Source: an uncultured Phycisphaerales bacterium (GTDB lineage Bacteria; Planctomycetota; Phycisphaerae; Phycisphaerales; UBA1924). From it: 14,994 nt of DNA. Position 1 is the stretch's first letter. Every line of letters starts with the position of its first letter. Under the pieces are notes generated by a model that saw only the letters and a list, made by a program, of their open reading frames with translations, was not told the origin of the DNA and made no database searches. The stretch lies in contig CALMQD010000205.1 of assembly GCA_937871415.1 (NCBI GenBank), forward strand, positions 1 to 14,994, written 5' to 3'. Shown here piece after piece: positions 6,186 through 14,224 of this stretch. The position numbers and the translations under genes were made by a program.

Positions 6186-6641
6186 CTAGCCGAACATGCG
6201 GCCGGACTCGGGGTCCATCATCTTCCATTGGTTGGTCCGGCAGATGCGGCTGAGCACCGGCCAGGCGAAATCCTCGTCGGTCACGGTGACCATCGCCTGC
6301 GCGAGTTCCTCCCGTCCTTCGTCGGAGGTGGGCAGTTCGATGATGCACCCCGGGCCATAGAGCGTGGCCATCCCCGGTGTTTCGCCCCAGCCCTGCGGTC
6401 CCGAGCCGTCGGGGCCGACGTTGCAGGCCCGCAAGGCGAGGATGACGTCCTTGGCGCGTCCGAGCGGGATCATCGGGCTCTTGCCGCTCCCGCCGGGGCT
6501 CCCGTTCTGGGGCGCGACGCCGAAGAAGCCCGTCTTACGTTCGGACTTGGGCGCATCGGCGTCCTCCGCATCGTCGACTTCCGGCGGGGGAGGCGGAGGA
6601 GGAGCCACTTTGACCAGGATGAGCATGCGCCGCTTGGCCAC
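6186..6641 (-). CDS. Hypothetical protein with a proline run
   Basis: A 151-residue protein of unknown family. It opens with a short basic stretch and a beta strand (AKRRMLILVKV), then seven prolines in a row, an acidic segment and a Gly/Ser-rich linker. A compact C-terminal domain follows, with PLGRAKDVILALRACNVGP, GPGCIIELPTSDEGREELAQAMV and the ending SRICRTNQWKMMDPESGRMFG. The GTG at 6641 is chosen because a TAAACT hexamer ends 5 bases before it; an ATG at 6626 (five codons in) is the alternative. Third codon positions are G/C-rich from there on. It diverges from the mannose-6-phosphate isomerase gene and may head an operon with the two genes downstream (69-bp and 12-bp gaps). No membrane segment or catalytic motif is visible. 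Confidence 0.65.
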   Translation of the reverse strand: MAKRRMLILVKVAPPPPPPPEVDDAEDADAPKSERKTGFFGVAPQNGSPGGSGKSPMIPLGRAKDVILALRACNVGPDGSGPQGWGETPGMATLYGPGCIIELPTSDEGREELAQAMVTVTDEDFAWPVLSRICRTNQWKMMDPESGRMFG

Positions 6642-6646
6642 GAACG

Positions 6647-6652
6647 AGTTTA
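6647..6652 (-). promoter_or_regulatory. -10-like element of the 6641 gene (leaderless)
   Basis: On the minus strand TAAACT ends 5 bases before the GTG at 6641. It sits in the 117-bp divergent region shared with the isomerase gene. No good -35 is seen at 17 bp. Confidence 0.3.
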
Positions 6653-6758
6653 TGCCGATCGACGCCCGAACCTGACACCTGGCCTGGGCGGAGATACGGT
6701 GGCGCATCAGCCGATAGGGATTCGGGGAGGGCCTCTTGGCAAGCCGGTGGAACCGCCC

Positions 6759-7898
6759 ATGACCCATTCGATCGGGACGCACTCGGAGAGCGACGTTCGG
6801 CCTTATCCGCTGGTCTTCGCGCCCGTGGTGCTCGAAAAGGTCTGGGGCGGCCGGCGCTTGGAGCGCCTCGGCAAGTCACTTCCGACGCCGCAGGGACGCT
6901 ACGGCGAGTCGTGGGAGGTGGCGGACCTGGCCTCCACGAGCGCCAGCGGGGCCGGCGGGGGCGCGGTTCGATCGATCATCGCCAACGGCCCGCTCGCGGG
7001 GCGCACGCTGGGCGACGCCGTCGCCCGGTGGGGTTCGCGTCTGATCGGCAGCGCGGGCGGGGCGGGTGACGGGCACAGCACCGGGCCCGGCGCGGCGTTC
7101 CCGCTCCTGGTGAAGTTCCTGGACGCGTCGGAAAACCTGTCCGTGCAGGTGCATCCATCTCCGGCGTTCCTGAAGCGTCACCCCGAACGCGGCGCGCACC
7201 TGAAGACGGAGAGTTGGTACATCGTCGACGCCGAGCCGGGAGCGAAGCTGTACATCGGTCTTCGCCCGGGCCTGACGCGCGCGCAGTTCGAGGCGCACAT
7301 CCGCGATGGATCGCTCGTGAACGACCTGCTCTCGGTGCCGGCGGTCCCCGGCGAGTGCCACACGCTCCCGAGCGGCACGGTGCACGCGCTGGGCGCGGGT
7401 GTGCTGGTCGCGGAGGTGCAGACGCCCAGCGACACGACCTTCCGCGTCTTTGACTGGGGGCGCACCGGGCGCGAACTGCACATCGCGGACTCGCTGGCGA
7501 GCGCATCGTTCGCCGACACGCCCGCGGAGGAGCGGGTCGCCCCAGCACCCGGTCCGACCTCGCTCAAGCCGGGCCAGTTGTGCGCCCGGCTGGCGACCAC
7601 GCCGTTCTACACAATCGACGAGGCGCGGCCGCTCGACGGCGACGAGTTGACCGTCGGCTATCGCTGCTGCGGCGGGCAGACCCGGGCGGGGGTCGCAGGC
7701 TCGTCGGCCGAGTCCTGCTTTGTGCTCATGGTGCTCGCGGGGACGGGCGAACTGCGCGTGCCGGGCGGCGCCGAGCCGCCGCTGAGCCTGAGCGCCGGCA
7801 ACACGGTGGTGGTCCCGGCGAGCGTCGCGCCGGGGGCGGCGATCAAGGGGGGGAAGGGCTTGCGGGTGCTGCGCGTCGGCGTCGGCGACGGTGCCTGA
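6759..7898 (+). CDS. manA: Class I mannose-6-phosphate isomerase
   Basis: A 379-residue cupin-fold zinc isomerase that interconverts mannose 6-phosphate and fructose 6-phosphate, feeding GDP-mannose and polysaccharide synthesis or mannose catabolism. Family signatures are clear: PLVFAPVVLEKVWGGRRL near 17-33, GESWEVAD at 49-56, LSVQVHP at 127-133 (zinc ligands Q130 and H132), KTESWY at 149-154 (E151), and LPSGTVHALGAGVLVAEVQ at 203-221 (H209) followed by the DTTFRVFDWGR signature at 225-235. A second cupin-like C-terminal lobe ends with a typical hydrophobic strand. A GGTGGA sequence about 7 bases before the ATG may serve as ribosome site. It ends 9 bp from the convergent YkgJ-type gene. The upstream in-frame extension to 6228 is antisense to the neighbouring gene and rejected. 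Confidence 0.93.
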   Translation: MTHSIGTHSESDVRPYPLVFAPVVLEKVWGGRRLERLGKSLPTPQGRYGESWEVADLASTSASGAGGGAVRSIIANGPLAGRTLGDAVARWGSRLIGSAGGAGDGHSTGPGAAFPLLVKFLDASENLSVQVHPSPAFLKRHPERGAHLKTESWYIVDAEPGAKLYIGLRPGLTRAQFEAHIRDGSLVNDLLSVPAVPGECHTLPSGTVHALGAGVLVAEVQTPSDTTFRVFDWGRTGRELHIADSLASASFADTPAEERVAPAPGPTSLKPGQLCARLATTPFYTIDEARPLDGDELTVGYRCCGGQTRAGVAGSSAESCFVLMVLAGTGELRVPGGAEPPLSLSAGNTVVVPASVAPGAAIKGGKGLRVLRVGVGDGA

Positions 7899-7907
7899 GG
7901 TGCGCGT

Positions 7908-8408
7908 TCAGATGTTGAACGCGTCGCGCTGCACGCGGATCTGGACCGGCGTGTAGAGCGGCCCCTTGTTGATCCCCGGGCAGACACGCCCGGCCCGCGC
8001 CCACGACTCGGGCGACTTCAGGTTGCTGGGCCAGAAGGGCCACGTGCGGCACTGCGCCGGGCGCACGTCGTAGATCGAGCAGACCGCGCGGCCCGGGTGC
8101 GTATGGCGATCGAGGAAGACGCAGTCGAAGCCGTGCGCGCCCTCCACTTCGTTGAGCGACCATCCTTCGCGCAGGCGGCGCGTGTAGCGGCGTTCGAACT
8201 CGTCGGTCGTCAGCCCCAGGCGCGCGCTCATGGCCGCGGCGTCGGACGTGCTGATGAGCACGTACCCCGGCGGGCCCGAGCAGCAGTTGCCGCACTGCGT
8301 GCAGGAGAACCGCAGGCCCGCTTCGCCCGGGGTTGACTGACCCGGCGCGGCGAACCACTCCGCTCCGGCGTGTCCGCCGCGGGCGTCGGATGGACCGGGT
8401 CCGCTCAT
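7908..8408 (-). CDS. YkgJ-type cysteine-cluster protein
   Basis: A 166-residue protein of the YkgJ/UPF0153 family. The hallmark CTQCGNCC is at residues 36-43, followed by GPPGYVLIS and, further on, the conserved DCVFLD, CSIYDVRPAQCRTWPFWP and a final CPGI. These cysteines probably bind a metal ion or Fe-S cluster; the family's substrate is not established. It is the last gene of a minus-strand operon: its ATG overlaps the stop of the phosphatase gene in the sequence ATGA (a 4-bp overlap), which implies translational coupling. An in-frame extension to 8525 lies inside the phosphatase gene and is not used. Confidence 0.87.
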   Translation of the reverse strand: MSGPGPSDARGGHAGAEWFAAPGQSTPGEAGLRFSCTQCGNCCSGPPGYVLISTSDAAAMSARLGLTTDEFERRYTRRLREGWSLNEVEGAHGFDCVFLDRHTHPGRAVCSIYDVRPAQCRTWPFWPSNLKSPESWARAGRVCPGINKGPLYTPVQIRVQRDAFNI

Positions 8409-9733
8409 GGTCCGAGGATCTCCAGGACGACGAGTGTCTGGTCGTCGGCCCGGGTGCGCAGTCCGGTGTGCTCGAAGATGGCGCGATGGATCGAGTCGAC
8501 CACGCACTCGGCGGCGCCGGAGCACTCCACCAGCGCCGCGTCGATCCCCGCCTCGCCGAACATCCTGCCCGCGCGCGGGTGCCCCGGCGGCGGACGCGAC
8601 TCCGAGATGCCGTCGGTGTACAGCACGAGGGTCTGGCCCTTCCGGAGTTTCACGCAGTTCTGCGGCGCCTCGTAGTCCTCGATGATGCCCATCGGGAACG
8701 TCGACTCGCCCTCGAGCGCCTCGACCTTGCCGGTGGTCCGGTCCTTGACGCGCGGCGGCGGGTGCCCCGCGTTGGAATAGGTCAGCTCGAGCGTCCGGGG
8801 ATCGAACAGGCCCACGAACGCCGTCACGAACGAGCCGTCCAGCGAGGCCTCGTACAGACGCTGGTTCGCGAACTTCAGCACGCCCGACGGGCCCGCGCTC
8901 TCGGGGTCTCCGGGATAGGCGTGGATCATGGCGTGCAGCATGGCCATGACCGTCGCGGCGCCGGGGCCGTGCCCCGAGACGTCGGCGATCACGATCCCCA
9001 GCTTGCCCCCGGGGAGTTCGAAGAAGTCGTAGTAGTCGCCGCCCGCCTGCTCGCTGGTGAGGTAGCTCGTCGCGATCTGCACGCCGGGGACCTTGGGCAA
9101 CTGGCGCGGCAGGAGGGACTGCTGAACGCGGGCGACCTCCTCGAACTGCTGGCGCAGGCGGTCGGTCAGGCGCCGGTTCTCCTCCAGCATCACCAGCGAT
9201 CGCGTGATCGATCCGAACAGGTTGCCGATGAGCAGCGCGATGCCCAGGTCCTCGACGGTGAAGAAGTCGGGCTCGGCGCGGAACTGGAAGGTCCAGTTGA
9301 GGGGCTCGCCCCGATCAAAGGTCGGCAGCGCCATGACCGAGCCCATCCCGCCGACCTCCTCGCCGATGATCGGATCGGACCTGAGGTCGAGGTGGTGGAA
9401 CAGGCGCGGGCGCCCCTCGGCGATGACCTGTCCCAGGAATCCGCCGCTGTGCGCCGGGAGTGATTGCCAGTGCTTCCACGGGTTTTCCTGCAGGTACTCC
9501 TGCGAGTACTCGCCGTCCTTGAGGACCACGCGCGTGCGGCGCGTGATCTTGTACTGGCCCTTGGGCATGTTGCGGATCGAGACCGCCAGGAGAAGGTCGA
9601 TCCGCCGGATGCGCCAGAAGCGCGAGGAGAAGGCCTTGACCGCGTCCTCCGGGTCGACGGCGCGCGACACCTCGGAGAGCATCTCCATGGTGATGGCCAG
9701 GCGCTGCGAGTGGCTCGTGTCGATCTCTTTCAC
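8405..9733 (-). CDS. GAF-SpoIIE/PP2C serine phosphatase (RsbU-like)
   Basis: A 442-residue protein. Residues about 15-180 form a GAF-like sensor region, with a predicted coiled linker at 180-205 (LEENRRLTDRLRQQFEEV). Residues 205-440 are the SpoIIE-type PP2C domain: VQQSLLPRQLPKVPGVQIA, GGDYYDFFEL at 231-240 (metal-binding Asp), IADVSGHGPGAA at 249-260 with D251, SNAGHPPP, LYTDGISESR, and DDQTLVV near the end. Such enzymes dephosphorylate anti-anti-sigma or similar regulators in partner-switching pathways. No kinase or STAS partner lies next to it. The start is uncertain: GTG 9733 is preferred because the stretch 9734-9865 has weak codon bias, but an in-frame GTG at 9865 would overlap the cyclohydrolase stop and give 486 residues. 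It is downstream of fchA and coupled to the YkgJ-type gene. Confidence 0.88.
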   Translation of the reverse strand: MKEIDTSHSQRLAITMEMLSEVSRAVDPEDAVKAFSSRFWRIRRIDLLLAVSIRNMPKGQYKITRRTRVVLKDGEYSQEYLQENPWKHWQSLPAHSGGFLGQVIAEGRPRLFHHLDLRSDPIIGEEVGGMGSVMALPTFDRGEPLNWTFQFRAEPDFFTVEDLGIALLIGNLFGSITRSLVMLEENRRLTDRLRQQFEEVARVQQSLLPRQLPKVPGVQIATSYLTSEQAGGDYYDFFELPGGKLGIVIADVSGHGPGAATVMAMLHAMIHAYPGDPESAGPSGVLKFANQRLYEASLDGSFVTAFVGLFDPRTLELTYSNAGHPPPRVKDRTTGKVEALEGESTFPMGIIEDYEAPQNCVKLRKGQTLVLYTDGISESRPPPGHPRAGRMFGEAGIDAALVECSGAAECVVDSIHRAIFEHTGLRTRADDQTLVVLEILGP

Positions 9734-9855
9734 GCGGGCGAATGGTACGGGGCCCGCGCCGCAGGCATGTGGGTCCGGGGCCTGAGGATCGGCGAAGTCC
9801 GGCGCCTGCGTCGACGGCTCCTCCCCGGGCGGACCTGTCTCGGTTTCGATCGCGA

Positions 9856-10464
9856 TTACCTGCACGCGGCTTCGACGCGGGCGCGCCGCTGGGCGGCGTC
9901 GTCGAGCATCGCCAGGCCGTCGTGCTCGATCCGGCTCCGGACGCTCTGGTCCGGAACCGACGGCAGATTCACCGAGACGTTCCACCATGCGCCGCGGGCC
10001 GCGGCCTCCGCCAGCACGCCCGCGATCGCCAGATCGCTCCTGAGGAATCGGTTGGACTTGTCGGCGAGGGATTCGACCAGGCGCAGAAGGTCGCACGCGG
10101 CGGCGAGGGCGGCAAGCGGCACGTCGAGCGCCGCCGCCGCCGCCGCCGGCAGGTCGCGCTTCCGACGCTCATCGGCCTCCGGGAGCTTCTGGAGTTCCGA
10201 GACGAGGGCGTACGCCGCGGCGTCTTCGTCGGCCAGGCGCAGGAACAGGCGCGTGAAGTTCGTCAGGGCGGCGCGGGCCTGTTCGAGCGCGGGCTGGTGC
10301 TCGGCGAGGTTCTTCTTGCCGAGGGAGTAGGCGACGACCATGTTGGCCAGAGCGGCGGCGGTGGCGCCGGTCGTGCCGGCGACGGCCCCGCCGCCGGGCG
10401 TGGGCGTCTTGGAGCCGAGTTGCTCGAGGAACGTGTCGAGTCGCTGATGGGCGAGCGGGGTCAT
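9856..10464 (-). CDS. fchA: Methenyl-THF cyclohydrolase / formimido-THF cyclodeaminase
   Basis: A 202-residue protein of the FTCD_C family, the usual full length. These enzymes act in one-carbon folate metabolism, either forming methenyl-THF from formimino-THF with release of ammonia or hydrolysing methenyl-THF. The signature is SKTPTPGGGAVAGTTGATAAAL at residues 18-39, then LRLADEDAAAYA near 75-85 with the conserved acidic cluster, and a long Ala/Leu helix region. No formiminotransferase or formate-THF ligase gene is nearby, so which of the two reactions applies cannot be told. The ATG at 10464 is chosen; TACAGT ends 5 bases before it, hinting at a leaderless transcript. It is the first gene of the operon with the PP2C phosphatase and YkgJ-type genes, and diverges from prkA. 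Confidence 0.88.
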   Translation of the reverse strand: MTPLAHQRLDTFLEQLGSKTPTPGGGAVAGTTGATAAALANMVVAYSLGKKNLAEHQPALEQARAALTNFTRLFLRLADEDAAAYALVSELQKLPEADERRKRDLPAAAAAALDVPLAALAAACDLLRLVESLADKSNRFLRSDLAIAGVLAEAAARGAWWNVSVNLPSVPDQSVRSRIEHDGLAMLDDAAQRRARVEAACR

Positions 10465-10469
10465 GTCGG

Positions 10470-10475
10470 ACTGTA
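10470..10475 (-). promoter_or_regulatory. -10-like element of fchA (leaderless)
   Basis: On the minus strand TACAGT ends 5 bases before the ATG at 10464. There is no Shine-Dalgarno sequence and no convincing -35. It would drive the three-gene operon. Confidence 0.35.
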
Positions 10476-10727
10476 CGGTCGGGGTGCACGCCGGCGCGGC
10501 CGCCGCCACCTCAACGGGGCGATCCCCGGTATTTCTGGACCCGCGCCGATCCCGCTCGGGGGCTTGCCCGTATAAGCATGAGGCGACGCTCGGGGGCGTG
10601 GTTGTTCTCGCCGATGAAACCCTTGTTGCCGAGCCGTCGCCGAGCGCCGGTTCGAGCGTTCACTCGCGGGCGGTGCTTGAGCGCGCCGGGCGGGCTTGTT
10701 CGTGCGTTGTGCCGGGACCGGTGGTTG

Positions 10728-10742
10728 CGCCCGCAGCGGGCG
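10728..10742. repeat. 15-bp palindrome upstream of prkA
   Basis: CGCCCGC (10728-10734) and GCGGGCG (10736-10742) flank a single A. It lies 42 bp before the prkA ATG. It could be a repressor or activator half-site pair, or a small hairpin in the mRNA leader. In such GC-rich DNA a chance palindrome of this size is possible. Confidence 0.3.
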
Positions 10743-10771
10743 TCGACCTTGTGAGCAGGACCAACGTCGGC

Positions 10772-10777
10772 AAGGAG
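10772..10777 (+). promoter_or_regulatory. Shine-Dalgarno sequence of prkA
   Basis: AAGGAG ends 7 bases before the ATG at 10785. It is one of only two clear ribosome-binding sites in the window and fixes the prkA start. Confidence 0.8.
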
Positions 10778-10784
10778 TTTCATC

Positions 10785-12899
<2,115 letters not shown>

Positions 12900-12928
12900 C
12901 CGGCCTGACCGCGGGCCGGTTCAACCGG
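12900..12928. terminator. Overlapping inverted repeats between convergent genes
   Basis: CCGGCC (12900-12905) pairs with GGCCGG (12914-12919) just after the prkA stop. A second palindrome, CCGGTT-C-AACCGG (12916-12928), overlaps it and covers the stop of the SRPBCC gene. They would form alternative hairpins at the shared 3' end. There is no T-tract, so a transcription-termination role is only likely, not shown. Confidence 0.4.
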
Positions 12929-13742
12929 TCGCCGCCACATTGGCAAAGCCAACGACCGACGCGATCCGACCGTGCGGCGTGAGTGACACGAAGTTCTCCC
13001 CGGCAAAGGCGATGCCCTGCGGGCCCTTCACGGCCCATGGGATGCGCACGAAGCCGTGCAGGTGCCGCGGCTCGCCATTGAGGGCGAGTTGCATCCCGGG
13101 CATGTGCCTGAGCCCGTTGCCGATGTGCGCACAGAGTTCGTCGACCGAGTCCGTGCAGGCGAACTGCGTCCGCACGCGAACGCCCGGTTCGCACAACTTC
13201 GCCAGCAGGGTCCGGCGCGCGGCGTCGTCCGGCTCGTTCCACGCGGCGAAGTAATCGGCGAGCATCGCGCCCAGGCCCGGGGTGTGCTGGGCCGCGGCCC
13301 CCTGGCTCGCGAGCAACGCCAGGTAGTGCCGCCAGCCCTGCTCGTGGCCCTTGGCCAGTTCGGGCGACATCGGCCCGCTGTGCTTGAGCGTGACGCGCGT
13401 TCCCGCACCGGTCTCGACCAGTTGCAGTTCGACGCGGCACGCGCCGGGGCCCAGGCCCGTCTTGGCGATGTCCGGTTCGTAGCCCCACGTGAACACCAGA
13501 CGCCGCGGCGGGTCGATCTCCAGCACGCTGCCCTTGGCCTCGCCGCCGTTGGGGAAAACGATGCGGAGCGCGCCGCCGACGCGCGGCTCGAAGGTCGAAC
13601 CCGGCGGGATGGGAGCCCCGGGGATGAACGTCATCCACGACAGGAAGCGGTCGCGTTCGGAAAGAAACGACCACACGGTTTCGATACGGGCGTTGATCGT
13701 GACGCCGACCTGAACAGTGGCCGCGGGGGTCTGGGTGCTCAT
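12921..13742 (-). CDS. SRPBCC (AHSA1-type) and NTF2-like fusion protein
   Basis: A 273-residue protein with two domains. Residues about 8-150 are an SRPBCC/AHSA1-like ligand-binding fold: VGVTINARIETVWSFLSERDRFLSWM, GALRIVFPNGGEAKGSVLEIDPPRRLVFTWGYE, TRVTLKHSGPM and the final helix HEQGWRHYLALLASQGA. Residues about 160-273 look like an NTF2/SnoaL domain: LADYFAAWNEPDDAARRTLLAKLCEPGVRV, then FVRIPWAVKGPQGIAFAGENFVSLTPHGRIASVVGF. Such folds bind small hydrophobic ligands or act as enzymes; the substrate is unknown. The ATG at 13742 overlaps the arsR stop as ATGA, so it is translated with the regulator. This ArsR-SRPBCC pairing is common; the extra NTF2-like domain is less usual. It ends 21 bp from prkA. 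Confidence 0.85.
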   Translation of the reverse strand: MSTQTPAATVQVGVTINARIETVWSFLSERDRFLSWMTFIPGAPIPPGSTFEPRVGGALRIVFPNGGEAKGSVLEIDPPRRLVFTWGYEPDIAKTGLGPGACRVELQLVETGAGTRVTLKHSGPMSPELAKGHEQGWRHYLALLASQGAAAQHTPGLGAMLADYFAAWNEPDDAARRTLLAKLCEPGVRVRTQFACTDSVDELCAHIGNGLRHMPGMQLALNGEPRHLHGFVRIPWAVKGPQGIAFAGENFVSLTPHGRIASVVGFANVAATG

Positions 13743-14140
13743 TGGGGCTTGCTCCTGCGGTTGGACCGTGCGTGCGCGGTGCGATGCGTCCCGCGTGTGC
13801 GGGTGCGCGCGGGGGACTTGCCGGTGTTCGCGGCGTCGAGCCTGGTTTGCTCGGCCTCGGCGAGGCGTTTGAGTTCGGAGAGTTTGCCGAACCACAGTTC
13901 TTCGAGGGCCGCGGCCATCGGCCCGAGCGCGGCCTTGTTCGCGAGGTAGTACCGCTCGCGCCCATCCTGGCGGACGACCACGAGGTGCGCGTCGAGGAGC
14001 ACCTTCAGGTGCTGCGAGACCGCGCCGAAAGTGACGGGCATCTCGGCGGCGATGGCGCCCGCGGAACGTTCGGCGTTCCAGACCAGTTGCAGGATCCGGG
14101 CACGCCGCGGCTGGGCGAGGATGGTGAGCGGGTCGGGCAC
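13739..14140 (-). CDS. ArsR-family winged-helix repressor
   Basis: A 133-residue DNA-binding regulator. The winged helix-turn-helix occupies residues about 3-90: PLTILAQPRRARILQLVW, AGAIAAEMPVTFGAVSQHLKVLLDAHLVVVRQDGRERYYLA. The recognition helix is near VTFGAVSQHLKVL. The metal-binding ELCVCDL motif of arsenic/cadmium sensors is absent, so it probably senses something else, perhaps a ligand linked to the co-transcribed SRPBCC protein (inference). A basic Arg/Ser/Thr tail of about 30 residues extends past the usual end. The GTG at 14140 is taken because a consensus -10 ends 6 bases before it and the protein then begins at the usual PDPLTILAQPRRARIL. It probably represses its own operon through the inverted repeat at 14148-14165. 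Confidence 0.9.
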   Translation of the reverse strand: MPDPLTILAQPRRARILQLVWNAERSAGAIAAEMPVTFGAVSQHLKVLLDAHLVVVRQDGRERYYLANKAALGPMAAALEELWFGKLSELKRLAEAEQTRLDAANTGKSPARTRTRGTHRTAHARSNRRSKPQ

Positions 14141-14146
14141 GAAAAC

Positions 14147-14175
14147 ATTTTAGCATAAACTAAAACGTTGTGCAA
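14147..14175 (-). promoter_or_regulatory. Promoter of the arsR-SRPBCC operon
   Basis: On the minus strand TTGCAC (14175-14170), 17 bp, TAAAAT (14152-14147): the best sigma-70-type promoter in the window. The -10 ends 6 bases before the GTG at 14140, predicting a leaderless mRNA. Confidence 0.8.
14148..14165. promoter_or_regulatory. Probable ArsR operator
   Basis: TTTTAG (14148-14153) and CTAAAA (14160-14165) form a perfect inverted repeat around CATAAA. It overlaps the -10 element and fills most of the spacer, the typical place for an ArsR-family repressor to block RNA polymerase. The AT-rich block stands out sharply from the surrounding GC-rich DNA. That it is bound by this ArsR is inference. 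Confidence 0.65.
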
Positions 14176-14224
14176 GGCCTGATCTACGGATTCGGCGCGG
14201 GTTTTTGACCAGTTTCCAAGGGGG

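Larger units (their letters stand above)
10465..10784. other. Divergent spacer between fchA and prkA, 320 bp
   Basis: This is the longest non-coding stretch on the right side. It holds the fchA -10-like hexamer (10470-10475), a plus-strand TATAAG at 10571-10576 without a clear -35, an odd-length palindrome at 10728-10742 and the prkA ribosome site. The long leader of prkA would fit post-transcriptional or multi-factor control, but I see no riboswitch consensus or tRNA. Confidence 0.5.

Noticed and set aside
6759..8408. manA and GmhB-like genes as part of a capsule or LPS cluster
   Set aside because: No glycosyltransferase, nucleotidyltransferase or flippase is near; they are separate single genes in unrelated surroundings.
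10110..10150. Short GCC/CCG triplet repeat
   Set aside because: It encodes an alanine run in an fchA helix; ordinary coding repeat at this GC content, not a mobile or regulatory repeat.
10570..10576. TATAAG as a prkA promoter
   Set aside because: A fair -10 but no -35 at 16-18 bp and about 200 bp from the gene; not enough to call.
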